Source: Muscardinus avellanarius
Taxonomy: Eukaryota > Chordata > Mammalia > Rodentia > Gliridae
NCBI GenBank assembly: GCA_963383645.1
Contig: OY726569.1
Span: forward strand, 30,771,592 to 30,835,591
Direction: 5' to 3'
Length of the DNA stretch: 64,000 nt
The notes below the pieces were generated by a model. It was given only the letters and a program-made list of their open reading frames with translations, ran no database searches and had not been told where the DNA came from. Made by a program: the position numbers and the translations under genes. Below are positions 1 to 11,425 of the stretch, in pieces; position 1 is the stretch's first letter, and the number at the start of each line of letters is the position of its first letter.

Positions 1-471
1 ACTGTATCATTCAATAGTTTCCCAAGACCAGCTGGAGCCTGAGATGATGTATTTAGGGAAATAACATGACTGCAGATACAGAATGTAAGTTAAATCTGTT
101 TTTGCTTTTTTAAAATCCAGTTCTTTTCCACAGAAACCCATAGAAGCAAGAACTGAGAGTGAATTTCAATTCTTCATGTTTCCAGAGTCTGCTATCCGTG
201 ATTAATCCCTGCAGTTGGGGCTGGGAATGACTAGGAGTAGGGTTCTGTAGTTCAGAATTCCTTTGGGCAAAGCACAGATGATTCTGAGACAATGACTTTG
301 CCTGCATCTACAATGACCATGTCCTCTGCCTTTTAAGAATTACTAAGGGAGGTCCCACTGGTTACATCTACTGGTGCTCTGCGTCATCCTGGAAGATGTC
401 AATCACCAATTTCTCTAGTGAAGTCCAGGGCAATCTGAGTGTCCTCTTATCTTTCTCTTTTTTCCCTTTTG

Positions 472-674
472 TTTTGAGGTGCTAGATATTGAACTCAGAG
501 GCATTCTACCTCCGAGCTATGACCCTAGTCGTATTTTATTTTTTACTTGGAAACAGGGTCTCACTAAGTTGCTAAGGGACTTGCTAAGCTGCTAAGGCTG
601 GCCTCAAACCTACAATCCTCCTGTCTCCGCCTCCCAAGTACTGGGATTACAGGATTACACTACCATGCTGGGCA
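472..674 (-). repeat. B1-dID-type SINE
   Basis: Read on the minus strand it runs from a B1-like head (CCCAGCATGGTAG...) to an ID-like tail near 480 (the plus strand shows 'tattgaactcagaggcattc'). It is old, with many substitutions, and abuts an L1 tail on its right. Confidence 0.85.
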
Positions 675-685
675 GTGTTCTCTCT

Positions 686-840
686 TTTTTTCCTTTTTCT
701 TTTTTCCTTGTACATTGTAGTCATACATCTTAATGGCATACAAGATGTTAGGGGCATATATTGCACACATCACTTTAGGCTTTACCCAATTTCCATCCCA
801 TTTTCTTCCCCCTCCCTCAACTGCATATATTTCAAAGTGG
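686..840 (-). mobile_element. 5'-truncated LINE-1 3' end
   Basis: The plus strand shows the poly-T side at 686-712 and then 'gtacattgtagtcatacatc', the complement of the L1 tail motif. It continues into the pyrimidine-rich 3' UTR ('cattttcttccccctccctc'). Confidence 0.75.
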
Positions 841-1604
841 TAACCTGATGCTGTCAGCAGAGAAGTTATAACACTGGAGCTTCCATGAAGAAAAGCACCA
901 TCAATATTTGTGCATGAGATAAAGAGGTGCCATGTGGTCCTAGCCCTCCTGTTGTGAAGTTAACCTCTGTGTGGGAAACTGCAACTAAAAGAGCTCCTGG
1001 CCCCTCTTAGGGCGATGCCAGTAGAGACCTTCTCAGACCTTCTGCAGCGCTGACCGTGATGGTCAGTCAACTCAGACTCCGAGTTTGTGAAGTTTTGACT
1101 GTGCCAGGCTCCCATGCTGAGTGCTGTCGGTTTTTGCAAGAAAGTCTGACAGTGGCTAATGACCCACATGGTCAGTGACATGACAGAGCGAGGGCTCGTC
1201 CATAGATCTTCCCTAGTCCTCCGCCACCTCCGAGCCCCTTGCCCGTGTGGCCTCCACTTCTTCCTCTGCCTCTAGTTTTCATACATTATTCAGTACCGAG
1301 GATCATCAAATAAATAGGGAACTGTTAAGTATTGTGCATAATGAATACCGACCATGAATATTTGATCAGCGCTGCTGTCCTGGTATTCATTGAGCTGTTA
1401 ACTTCCCACTAAGCAGCCTACGCCAGTTCACACACAGCCATTAATCTTCAGCACAGATTGTGCCGCTGCTCAAACCAGACCCCAGTTCCCATCACAGTGT
1501 ATCTGGGACAGAACTGAGGGGAGCTGCTGGGCCGTGACCAGCTACGCTTTGCAGAACTACAACTGGACTGGACAGTCTGCTGCTTGAGGCAGTGTGAGGG
1601 TCTG
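841..1604. other. Unique intronic stretch
   Basis: No repeat or exon seen. The part at about 1270-1500 ('gcataatgaataccgaccat', 'cagcgctgctgtcctggtat', 'cacacagccattaatcttca') looks complex and could be conserved. Confidence 0.4.
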
Positions 1605-1945
1605 GATAATTGTGTTCCTCCTGATTTTGTATGTTGAAACCCAATCCTCTATGTGATGGCATTAGGAGGTGAGGCCTTTTGGGTGATTAGGTCATGAGGG
1701 TGAGTTCTTAGAAATGGGATTAGTGTTCTTATAAAGAGGGTGGAGGCAGATCCCTTGCCCTTTGTACTATGAGAGGACACTTGGGAAAGTTGTCATCTAT
1801 AAATCAGGAACTATTCCTTCAGCAGACAAGGAATCTTCTAGGGTCTTGACCTTGGCCTTCTCAGGCTCCAGACTGTGAGAATTAAAGTCCTGTTGTTTAT
1901 AAGATGACTGGTTTTTGGCATTTTGTTATAGTATCCTGCAGAAAG
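1605..1945 (+). mobile_element. MaLR-type LTR (MLT1/MST-like), solo and degraded
   Basis: The plus strand contains the hallmark order of these old LTRs: 'tgttgaaacccaatcctcta', 'tgatggcattaggaggtgag', 'tgattaggtcatgagggtg', 'gggattagtgttcttataaa' and, near the end, 'tccagactgtgagaattaaa' followed by 'cattttgttatag'. No internal retroviral coding sequence is attached. Confidence 0.8.
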
Positions 1946-2199
1946 TGGCATCATTTTACTTTTTAAGAAATTCCCTGAGAATCAGAAGCTTTGGAATAGG
2001 GCAAGTGGAGACAGTGAGCAGAAAGAGCATGAAACTAATCAAGGCCAGAATACTTGCTGCTACAACCACGCTGTGTGACTGGAGCTCATGTCACAGCTGT
2101 CCTTTACCTTAGCTCCCTCACAGGTCTAATAAGTACCCCTATCTCTGTGGATTAATTTAGGTGTCAGAGTTCCTGCAGGAGCTTAAGATTTCCTTTCAT

Positions 2200-2238
2200 A
2201 CCTTGGAGGTAGAATAACCCTGGGTTCAATCCCCAGTA

Positions 2239-2308
<70 letters not shown>
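2200..2308 (+). repeat. 5'-truncated SINE (ID tail only) with long CA tail, 15-bp target-site duplication
   Basis: Only the last part, GGAGGTAGAATAACCCTGGG...CCCCAGTACC, is present, followed by (AC)n from 2239 to 2308. The flanks are AAGATTTCCTTTCAT at 2185-2199 and AAGACTTCCTTTCAT at 2309-2323, one mismatch apart. Confidence 0.8.

Positions 2309-2309
<1 letters not shown>
2239..2309 (+). repeat. (AC)n microsatellite
   Basis: About 35 AC units, broken by one AG near 2277. It directly follows the CCCCAGTAC end of the truncated SINE. Confidence 0.95.
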
Positions 2310-2310
<1 letters not shown>

Positions 2311-3631
2311 GACTTCCTTTCATCTCTTTTGTTCTCTTAATTTCTCAAAGCTTTCTCTTTTAATGCTATGTAACCTACTCCACCTGAATAATAATTAAAA
2401 AAAAATCATTACTGATACTAGGTAGATCCTTCAAGAGGCCCAAAGCCCCTCCCTTCTAACCTAGAGACCAAGGGAAATAGCTGGCTCTCATACTCAGAAA
2501 GACAGCCACCCCCACCCAGGAGAGCAGTGCCCCTCGCCTTTCCTTCCCCCACAGACCCGGGGTTGTGCAGAACAGGCCAGAGCAAGGCTCTCTTCTGCAG
2601 GAGCTGTCAACTGAGGCTGCTGAGGTGCGGGTAATGCTTGCCCGCTGACTCACTGCACATGGCGATCTGTCAAAGCTCTGCACACACTGTAGCTTTGTGT
2701 AGCTTTGTGTTTTCGGGACAGGGAGAGTGAGCAGGGCTGCTTCGGTGGAGTGTTTTCCTAACGGCTGGGACTGAGCCAAGACCATGGCTCAGGAAGGAAC
2801 TGCACTTCCTCTCGCCTGGCTAACAGGGTCAGGGGTTGAGGGGGCTTTGAAGAAGGGGAGTCATTATCCATATGCTCTGTAGGGGACAAACACTCACATA
2901 CCTTGAGGGCAGGATTATGTAAAAGTAATCCATTCATTCTCTACCTGGGCCATTGAAGGGATTCTGGGAAGAGTTGGAAGGTCAAAGGGTTTTCTGCAGT
3001 CATCTCTAAAGGTGTGCCACACTTCCCATCTGGGGCTGGGTGTCCTTATCCAGCCAGAGCTCAGGGAATTGTCACCTGGAATTACTGCTGTCAGCTCAGG
3101 GCTCCTGCATGTGCACCCTGCTTCCACTGGTAAACACACCCACTCCTCATGAGTCAACAGAGGCACGCATGCTTGGGGTGGGAGGCCTGCTCCATCCATC
3201 TGTGAGCTCCCCTCAGCAGCAGGCCTGGCTGGGGCTCAGCCACTGACACGGGGGAGACTACACCTTCGGGGCCAGGTCAGCAATCCTTGTTCCTGGGAAA
3301 ACAGCTTCACCTTATCTAAAGAGGCCATCCTGCTAGTTCGGAATACCGCCAATGCTGGCGATTCATAGGCACACATCCCAGTTTTAGAGAACTACAAATC
3401 TGGCTCTGACACTGTCTCATATCCCCTCGCACACACTAGCAGACTCCAACAGCTCCTCTTCTCCAGGGACAAAACTACAGTACAGAAGCCAAACCTGATA
3501 CAAGCTGCCCCTGCTCCACCCTGAATGTGACTGCCTGGTACGGACTCTTCCACTGGCCAAAGCTAGAGGCCCCTGCGCCTTGGTGGCCTCATCAGGTTCT
3601 GTCCTGACAGTTCCCCTTTCAAGAGATGTTT

Positions 3632-3855
3632 TCTTTATTCTTCTTCTTCCTTTTTTTTTTGTGGTACTGGGGATGGAACCCAGGGGCATTCTACCTCTGA
3701 GATACATCCCTGATACTATTTTTTATTTTTTGAAACAGGATCTCACTGAGTTGCGAAGGGCCTCACTAAGTAGCTGAAGCTGTCTGCGAGCCACCATCCT
3801 CTGGTCTCTTCCTCCTGAATGCTGGGTTTACAAGTGTGTACCACCATGCCCAGCT
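3632..3855 (-). repeat. B1-dID-type SINE with 12-bp target-site duplication
   Basis: The plus strand runs from poly-T and 'gtggtactggggatggaacc' to 'accaccatgcccagct'. CAAGAGATGTTT flanks it at 3620-3631 and 3856-3867, so both boundaries are firm. Confidence 0.92.
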
Positions 3856-6119
3856 CAAGAGATGTTTCCTAGGTAAGTATCAACTTTCAGCAGGAGGCCC
3901 TCCCACCCCACTTTCCTTTGAGTTTAGAAAGCACAGTCTTCCCCTCCTTCCTTCTCCAACACTGTGCTGAGGGTCCAGAGTCAAGGTCACAATTCCCCAG
4001 CCCTTCACAGTGCTCATGATGCAACTGAATGGGGCAGGCTTAGCAGAGACTATTTTTATGAAAATAATTATAAATAATAATAATAATAATTCAGATTTAT
4101 ATGTATCACATAGTATGCTAATAACTTTATACTCCTTCAATTCTGACACCCCAAGAGGTACACTGGCTCTGTTTTGGCCAAGGGTGTATGGGGGGATATG
4201 TTCTGGGACCTGATGAAGAAACTGGGCTTAGAGAAATGTAGCACTTGCCCAAGGTCACAAAAATGGCAATTAACAGAGCTGGATTCAAACATATGATGTT
4301 ATCTACTATACCCTCTTGCTTCCCAACCACGTAGCAAACTTGGCCAGAATATCAGGGAAAGAGGGTTGATAGGGCCAAGAATTCAGGCCATCTGGTTGGG
4401 TTATCCATGCGGTGTTGGTGCATACCCCTATGAGATGACATCCAGGGACGGTCTACTGCACCTTGGGAAGAGTGATTTCACAGTCTTCCTTGGTAACCCA
4501 GTTCAGGATTTAATTATTAACCTAAACTCTCATTTTAGCAGAATTTTATCAGTGCACCATTGATTGCTCTATTCTGTGTGGGAAGGGTGAGAGGTAATTG
4601 CTGCACTGCCACCTGCCTGGACTTGAGGACAGTCGTGAAGTCATTCCCTCTGGCCTTCTCTTCCCCAGTGGGACACTTGAAATGTTTCTCCAAATTGCTA
4701 CTGCCCGTTGCCATTTAAATCATTTAAGTTGCTGTTGTTATAAATGAAGCTGGGGTTGGAATTCTAGCACTTCTATCTCATAATTACCTCTGCACATAAA
4801 GGCTGAAGAAGAGAGAAGGACTAGGAAAGCCTTAAATCTGAGTTAACTCCTTTTGCAAAATTGACAGTCGGACGCCCTGGCTTCCAGCAGAGCTGCGTAC
4901 GTTTTCAGGCAGGTCTGGCCAATTCTTTCTCAAAGAACCCCGAAGAGCCTCATGTGCAGCAGTTCAGGAAGACCCTGTTGTTATAGGGAATAGACCCTGT
5001 TGTGCTGGATCTAGCAGTCTGTGCAAAAGCAGGGAGCGTCCACCTGGGGTGGATTACCAGGCAGACTAAGTGAGAGCCCGGGAGAGGCCACCTCAGCTCA
5101 GCTGGGATATTTTCTTATTGCTTTTCAAAAATATTGTCCGTTCTTGTTTACTCAGCAGATATGGGGTTTTCTGTTGAAACCAGTTAATTTTTATCCCCAA
5201 AGGTCACCTGAAAAGCATATCTGAAAGTCCAGATTGTGAGTCTGACGAGCCAATACAAGCCATCAGCAGAAGCTGTTTCTGGAAACCTAAATTCAAATCA
5301 CCAGCCAGAAAAGAAGTGCCCTATGACCTGAAGTGCAAGGACAGTAATAAATCTTCTTTATCATGTCACCAAAAGAGCCTCTCTTTACTTCTGTTTGTGA
5401 CTGCCTTAGATAGTGGCTGCCAATAAAAACTGCCCCTTCCCTTTCTGAAAGGTATCATTCTTTGTGAGAGGATGAACATGTGTGGTGCATTCCCAGTCAC
5501 ATGAGAAGGCCATTCTCTGCAGCCAGAGGCAGGTGGAATCCTGCTGGCAGCTCTACAGTGATCTGGTCAAGCTTGGAGTTCCAGAATCAAGGCTCTGAAA
5601 TAATACCTAGCCCTTCCCAGAGGGGAAATAAGCCCTGAGTCTAGTCTGGTGAGGAGATGAGAACACAGGATGCCAGATGCAGGATGGGAATGGAACAGAT
5701 GGAAAAGTAAGCCTGGACCCAAAGTCCTTCGTGGTTTCCTTCAAGCCTTGGCCGATGGTATGTGTGTGTATGTCTGTTCTGAGGTTCGACCTCATTTCTC
5801 CCTCATTCTGTGCCTTGCAACATGAGTCCTGAACTCCTGGGAAGGAACGAAAGATGGCCCATGTTTCCTAAAGAGTCAAGGCCAAAGATAGGGATGAGGA
5901 TATCAAAAGTAGGCAGCCAAAGAAACTAGGTACAAGAAAAAAAATTTTAAGATGCTGGTACTTTTAGTAAGTAGCATGGGAGGATTTTCAAAGGGGAATA
6001 ATTTTTAAAAGTTGCTCAATTTCCTATCTCCCATCACAGGAAACATACTGAAATAAAGTTTCCTGGTGCTACAACTCCCTGACAACCCAGAACTGGAGCC
6101 TCGCCCTCTGCTAGCCCAC

Positions 6120-6277
6120 CTTGTGCGCGGTTTCTGCAAACTGCTGGGCGCTGTTCTTCATGTCTTCTGTCTTTTCCTCTGCTCGGCCTAACCGCTCCCC
6201 GCGCTCATTCAAGGCCTGGCTCGCCTTCTGTACTGCGCTGGTCACACTGTCGGCGGCTGAATGGAGGATGCTGTTTC
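6120..6277 (-). CDS. STXBP6: STXBP6 (amisyn) coding exon 5, VAMP-like SNARE motif
   Basis: The 158-nt exon (2 bases plus 52 codons) encodes residues 151-203, beginning (G)NSILHSAADSVTSAV and ending QFAETAHK. This is the R-SNARE-like coiled coil through which amisyn enters complexes with syntaxin-1 and SNAP-25 in place of VAMP2. Amisyn has no transmembrane anchor. The arginine in LNERGERL aligns with the VAMP zero-layer arginine, and hydrophobic heptad positions are kept. The acceptor is CTTCTTCCAG|GAA and the donor is AAG|GTGGGC at 6119-6118. The last seven residues expected of mammalian amisyn are not here, and I found no match for them in 1-6119. Reading past the donor gives only V-G and then TAG at 6113-6111. 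Confidence 0.95.
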
Positions 6278-6876
6278 CTGGAAGAAGAGCAAGAGCGTGA
6301 AGAGCTGGGTTGGCTGACCCACAGTGACCAGAGAAACCCTCTGTGGAAAACTGTCCGTGAGGCAAGCTCATAGTTTTTTTCTGATTTTATCTGAAAAACT
6401 GCCTTATAGGAAGACCACCCACAGACCGATGGCAAGACCTGGGCAAAATCTGGATGCTCCTCTTCACGCTCATCTGTCTTGCCAGCTTTCTTTCTGCCGA
6501 GGCTCGAAAAAATGAGGCCCGTGCTGGCGAGGATGTGGAGAAGTGGGAACTCTAATATATTGTTGGTGAGATTGCAAATTAGTAGAACCACTTTGGAGAA
6601 CAGTGTGGAGGATCCTCAGGAGAATGGGAATGGACCTACCACATGACCCACCAAGACCACTCCCGGCTATCTACCCCCCCAAATTGAAACCAAACTATCA
6701 GAGTAATGCGCACATATCTATGTTTATAGCAGTACAATTCACTTATTACTAAACTATGGAACCAGTCAAGATGTGCATTAACGGATGAATGGATTACAAA
6801 ACTATGAGATAGAAATGGATGGAATTGGAGGACATTATGCTAAGTGAGATTAATCACTTACAAAAAGTGAAAAATT

Positions 6877-7067
6877 AGGCCGGGCGTGGTGGCGCAGCTT
6901 GTAATCCCTGCGCTTAGGAGGCTGAGACAGGAGGATTGCACAGGTTTGAAGCCAGCCTCAGCTGGTTTAAGAGACCCTGTTTCCAAATAAAATATAAAAT
7001 AGGTCTGGGAGTGTAGCCCGGAGGTAGAAGCCCCCTGGGTTCCATCCCCAGTACCACACACACACAC
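6877..7067 (+). repeat. B1-dID-type SINE nested in L1, 15-bp target-site duplication
   Basis: It runs GGCCGGGCGTGGTGGCGCAG to CCCCAGTACC(AC)n. AAAAAGTGAAAAATT lies on both sides, at 6862-6876 and 7068-7082, and the L1 text resumes exactly where it was cut. The tail is the variant form GGTCTGGGAGTGTAGCCCGG. Confidence 0.93.
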
Positions 7068-7376
7068 AAAAAGTGAAAAATTGAATGTTCTCCCTAAAAT
7101 GCGGAAGCTAGGGAGTAAATAGGACACAGGAGGGACTCTAGACAAAGGAGAGGCTTTAGATGAGTAAGGAAGGCAAGCCAGTTGAAGGAGATGGGATGGA
7201 GAAGAGGGAAACACTTCAATGCCCATGATGAAAATACACATCTGAGTTATCAGTATGCTGAGCAGGGGAAGGAGAAAAGGGGGAGGAATTAGGACAGGAA
7301 CTGGGGGAGGGCTAAATGAGTGCTGTGTGCATGTATGCCTCTACCACCTTGAATTCCACAAGATGTATGATTGCAA

Positions 7377-7563
7377 GCTGGGTTTGTAATCCTAGTACTT
7401 GGGAGACTGAGATAAGAGGATCACAGGCTCGTGGTCAGCCTTAGCTACTTAGTGAGACCCTCCACAACTTAGTGAGATCTTGTTTCAAAATAAAGAATAA
7501 AAAAAAGGGCTGGGGGATGTGTAGCTTGGACATAGAATGCCCCAGGATTCAATCCCTAGTTCC
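7377..7563 (+). repeat. SINE nested in the same L1 3' end
   Basis: The L1 tail motif is present twice around it: 'atgtatgattgcaa' before 7377 and 'atatatgattacaa' at about 7575. These are the target-site duplication, two bases apart in sequence. The tail is the ordinary form, GGGCTGGGGGATGTGTAGCT. Confidence 0.85.
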
Positions 7564-7605
7564 AAAAAAATAGAGATATATGATTACAATGCACCAAAAA
7601 ATTTT

Positions 7606-9617
7606 AAAAAAATATACCAAAAGGAATGAAAAGAAAAAGAGAAAAGATGGGGCCCATCTAGATTTAAAATGTGGCTTTCAAAGGTAAAGGGAAATCGTGA
7701 CAAGTTCATAGAATTAGGTAAGTTCAATGAGACATATCTGGACCTATATGTATTTCCTTTTGACTTGTTGCTTAGATGAATAATCACAAGAAAACTGGGG
7801 CTGGAGGACTTTCCCAGAAATAATGCCTGGCACTCCTTTCAAATTTCCCCTTTCATTCTACTCCTTCATCCAGCAAATAAGCAATACCATCAAAGGCATG
7901 GCTTCTAAGAGACACAAATCAGTCTCAAAGTTCAAAGTAGGTGTACTGGTTCCTGGCCTTGAATACTGTGCCGTGGCTGGGATCATGGGCCTCCTCGCCT
8001 CTGATTTCTAGTATATAAAACATGGAGCCTCAGCACTGCATGTCATGGGCAGGTAGAAAACCATTACAGAGAAGAGCTCCAGAAGAAACTTGGAACTCCC
8101 AAACTCAGGAATGACGATGTTGGAAAACAAAACTAAAAACATGGCATCTCAAAAGGTCAAGCATTCTGGATGCCTTGTTTGCCAAGACCGGCCCGCAGAA
8201 CTTGGTGGTGAAGAACTTGCAGGTGCAGAACACAGCGAGAACCAGCAACTTGAAAAATGACAACCAAATGAAATTTATAGCCATATTTTGTTAACACTGA
8301 GTGGAAGATATTTAATGGCATTTTGTGGAATAGCTTTACGTCTTTGGATATGTTTATTATATCACTTAACTTTGTACCTGAGATGGATATGTCTAGCCAC
8401 AAACAGCTTTTAATAGAAATGTAATTTCCACTGGTCTCAGCTGCACAGGCTTCCTAATTTCTCCTCCGAGGAAATAGCCTGTGGTTTGTGGAAAAGGGTC
8501 TCAGGCAAAGAAAGTGTCTGGTCCAGGGGAAGCACTTAGTCAATTGCTTCCCATTTTTTTTCTTTAAGAGTGGATTTCAAGGACTTCAATGACATTCCAT
8601 GGGAAGGAGAATAGGGTTAACTTGGTGTTTCAGGGGGCAGCAAGATAAAAAAACCAGCACAAATTAGTAGTGAGCAAAGGGGATGGAGCTCTGGAGAATG
8701 AAGCTTGAAGTGGAAGGTCTGGGACTTCAGAATAAATTTAGGAGGGGAAATCATGGGCTTCCTTTGCTTTCTTATAATTCTCATAACCACTACGATAGTT
8801 TATCATCACCACCTAACATTTACATATCATTTTGCAATCATATATCGCCTTCAAAAATATGACCTCATTTGATTACACGAAAATTGTACTGAGAAGACTG
8901 AGACTGGAGAGGTGAAGAGGTTGGCACAAGATCACGTCACCAGGGAAGCGACATGGCTGCTAGCACTGGAACCTGGTTTTCCAATGACTTTTCCTTATTC
9001 TGGATCTCCTTCTTTGCAGATATGGTAATTGGTCCAGGGAAGCAATCACTATAACAGAACTGCGAGTAGACCAGCATACAGATAGGTTTTGACAGGTTAT
9101 TTCCCAAGATAATGCCCGACTATATCTGTCCTCACAGTGTTCTTCTTGGTATATGAAGAGTTACTGTCCACACCACACTGCAAGCCAAGTGATCTGAAGA
9201 AGGAAGAGGCCAATGGGGTGGATGGAAAGATGAATAAGAGACTGTAAGGTGCAGGGGAATGAGGAAATCTCCCTCCATTACCCACAGCTTAGCCCCAGAG
9301 GACTGGGAAAAGACAGGGCAGGGAACCATCTAGGCAGAATAGCATTAAATCCAAGGGATTTTAAAATTAGCTGCCATAAGTATGAGGGGGCATGTAACTA
9401 AGATCTGTCTTTTCCCATTGGAATTGACGCATGTGATCTAAAAGCTATATACATAGGTGTTTCTGAAATAAACCTGCTATACATAAGCCTTACTGTTTTC
9501 TTGTCGTGACTTCCTTAAAATTAGTCTTGATGTCAGATAACGTCATGCCCAGTTTTATGATACTGTTTAACCAGCAGTTGTTGTATAAGGAAAACAAAAT
9601 GGTGTGCCTAAAAGGGA
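7606..9617. other. Unique intronic stretch with a weak old repeat
   Basis: About 8780-8990 has the worn pattern of an ancient mammalian repeat ('accacctaacatttacatat', 'gagaagactgagactggaga'). The stretch around 8100-8270 holds open frames but no recognised protein. Confidence 0.4.
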
Positions 9618-9805
9618 ACTAAGTGGATGTGATGGCACACAACTGTAATCTCAATATCTCAGGAGGCTGAGGCAGGAGGAATGATAGTTTGCAGCCAGCT
9701 TGGCCACTTAGCTAGATCCTGTTTAAAAGAAAATAATTAGGGCTAGAGATGTATCTCAGTGGTTGAGCACTCCTGGGTTTGATCACCAGTATTATAAAAA
9801 GAAAG
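9618..9805 (+). repeat. B1-dID-type SINE, old
   Basis: The head is 'aagtggatgtgatggcacac', the middle 'gaggctgaggcaggagg', and the ID tail 'ggctagagatgtatctcagt', ending in an A/G-rich tail. Confidence 0.85.
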
Positions 9806-9985
9806 AAAAAGACGGGAGGAACCAAATGCTGTCTTCCCTATTTGAAGATGTCATTGCTGACCATTATCAGTAGGAAGTCTACCTCAGTCATTTTCAGGCA
9901 CAAAAATTCACTCTCTCCGTTGAAATGACCTCTCTCAGTTTCAATTCTACCGACATTTCAGGCTCAGTCAAATCCCATTACTTTT

Positions 9986-10183
9986 TTTTTTTCAGTACTG
10001 AGGATGGAACCCAAGGGCATTCTACCTCTGAGCTACACCCCCAGCCCTATTTTTAATTCTTTATTTTGAAACAGGATCTCACACTGAATTGCAGAGGGCC
10101 TAAGTAGCCAAGGCTGGCTGCGAACCCTCGGTCTCAGCCTCCCAAATGCTGGGATTACAAGTGTACACCAGCTTGCCTGGCAT
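9986..10183 (-). repeat. B1-dID-type SINE with 16-bp target-site duplication
   Basis: AAATCCCATTACTTTT occurs at 9970-9985 and 10184-10199. The plus strand shows 'cagtactgaggatggaaccc' through 'caccagcttgcctggc'. Confidence 0.92.
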
Positions 10184-10421
10184 AAATCCCATTACTTTTA
10201 TCAGGCTCTAGACCTTTCTTCTCTTCCCCTCATGTTAAAAGCTATCCATGGCTTTGCTGGGGCCTAGTCAAGGATACACACAGGCAACTCTCCTACTTCA
10301 CGTCTTCATCTGCAAATGCAATGGTTTACAGCCGGACTGCAAATCCTGAGCTCTCCAGTTCATTTTGTTGACCATTATCTAAATCCTTTCTCTCTCTTTC
10401 TCCCTCCCTCCCTCCCTCCCT

Positions 10422-10578
10422 TCTACCTCCAGGCTACACTCTCTGACCTATTTTATACTTTTTTAAAATTTGGAAACAGGGTCCCTTAAGCCAGCGTGGC
10501 TGGCTTCAAACCTGCGCAATCCTCCTGTCTCCACCTCCCAAGCACAGGGATTACAAGCGTGCGCCACCACGCCCGGCT
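10422..10578 (-). repeat. B1-dID-type SINE, tail replaced by pyrimidine repeat
   Basis: The plus strand shows 'cctccaggctacactctctg' to 'ccaccacgcccggct'. The normal terminal 'gtactggggatt' is missing. A (CCTT/CTCC)n run at 10390-10421 sits in its place, suggesting loss or expansion at the tail. Confidence 0.8.
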
Positions 10579-10600
10579 CCTTTTTCTCTTTTGATTTGGA

Positions 10601-10665
10601 TCTTCTCTTCTCTTCTCTTCTCTTCTCTTCTCTTCTCTTCTCTTCTCTTCTCTTCTCTTCTCTTC
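10601..10665 (+). repeat. (TCTTC)n microsatellite, about 13 units
   Basis: A perfect pentamer run, followed by 'ttctctttggg'. It creates long open frames of no coding meaning on both strands. Confidence 0.95.
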
Positions 10666-11279
10666 TTCTCTTTGGGATCCCTTACTCCTATTGTAATTCT
10701 AGAGTTCTGTCCTTCACTTTCTTCGGACTCTCTGTGTGACAATTTTATATGGCACATGGATTCAATGATTAAACCTTCACCTTTCAAGGGCTCAGACCCA
10801 CATGTTTCCTACTGGACCACTCCAATTAAATGATCCAAAGTCATCTCATGTTCAGCATGTCTAAACCTGACCCCATTGTCTGTCCCTTCACATCTGCTTT
10901 ACCTTTTGGGTCCCTGATTCAGTAAACAACCCCAATATCTAGTGATGAGTCTAGATTTCCCCCTCACTTTTGTCCTCTACAACTAAAGGTAGCTCATTAT
11001 ATAGCTCTCTAGTGTACAGCCATACAACCCTGGAAGCACCCAACCTCTTTTTTTACAGCTCTGTTCACCTTGCTCTCTCTACCATCCTCACCGCCTCACA
11101 CTTATGCACAATTTTTACCCACAGCTCTACTAATTACTAGGAATAAAATTATGGGTGTGAAGAGCATAAGCCATTTTGAGGCTTTAAGTGTATGCTGAAA
11201 ACTACTTACTAAAGGATTTATTCAACATTCAAAACTATTCATAAAGTACCTACCATGTGCCACACACTATTACATTGAT

Positions 11280-11425
11280 ACCACTGGCAGAATGACTTTG
11301 AGGAAGTTATTTAATTTATCTTGTATTCAATTTCCTCACCCATAAAACCTGGGTTTGCCGTCTGCCTCACATGGTTACTGTGGAGATGAAGGTGAAGGTG
11401 TGTACAAAGTGCCTGGAGACGCACG
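11280..11425 (+). repeat. MIR-type ancient SINE
   Basis: The MIR core order can be followed: 'gactttgaggaagttattta', 'ttcaatttcctcacccataa', 'ggttactgtggagatgaagg' and 'acaaagtgcctgga'. Confidence 0.6.

Larger units (their letters stand above)
1..6119 (-). other. STXBP6: STXBP6 intron 5, 5' part (continues past the window start)
   Basis: The intron begins with GTGGGC at 6119 and no matching acceptor with the terminal coding residues was found. It holds two SINEs, a truncated SINE with a CA tail, an L1 tail and a MaLR LTR, listed separately. Between 2324 and 3619 and between 3868 and 6110 I see only unique intronic DNA, apart from a weak old repeat at about 4040-4300. That repeat has the pattern of falling into a 'gatgaagaaactgggctt...cttgcccaaggtcac' stretch, common to ancient mammalian repeats. 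Confidence 0.8.
6515..7605 (+). mobile_element. LINE-1 3' end (ORF2 tail and 3' UTR), interrupted by two SINEs
   Basis: The plus strand reads 'gctggcgaggatgtggagaa', 'gaatgggaatggacctacca' and 'gatgaatggattacaaaact'. After the SINE it continues with 'gttctccctaaaatgcggaa' and ends 'tacaatgcaccaaaaaattt'. It lies about 240 bp upstream of exon 5, opposite to the gene's direction. Confidence 0.85.

Noticed and set aside
2456..2785. 109-codon minus-strand frame in intron 5
   Set aside because: It has no recognisable domain, splice context or repeat origin that would support coding; the length is within chance for GC-richer intron.
6111..6591. Single-frame protein covering the SNARE exon and its flanks
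   Set aside because: The acceptor at 6278 and donor at 6119 define the exon; sequence outside does not match amisyn.
8020..8410. Possible retrocopy
   Set aside because: Short frames can be read but none matches a protein I recognise, and no poly-A tail or duplication was found.
10551..10833. Open frames on both strands across the pentamer repeat
   Set aside because: They exist only because (TCTTC)n lacks stops in several frames and extend into a SINE.
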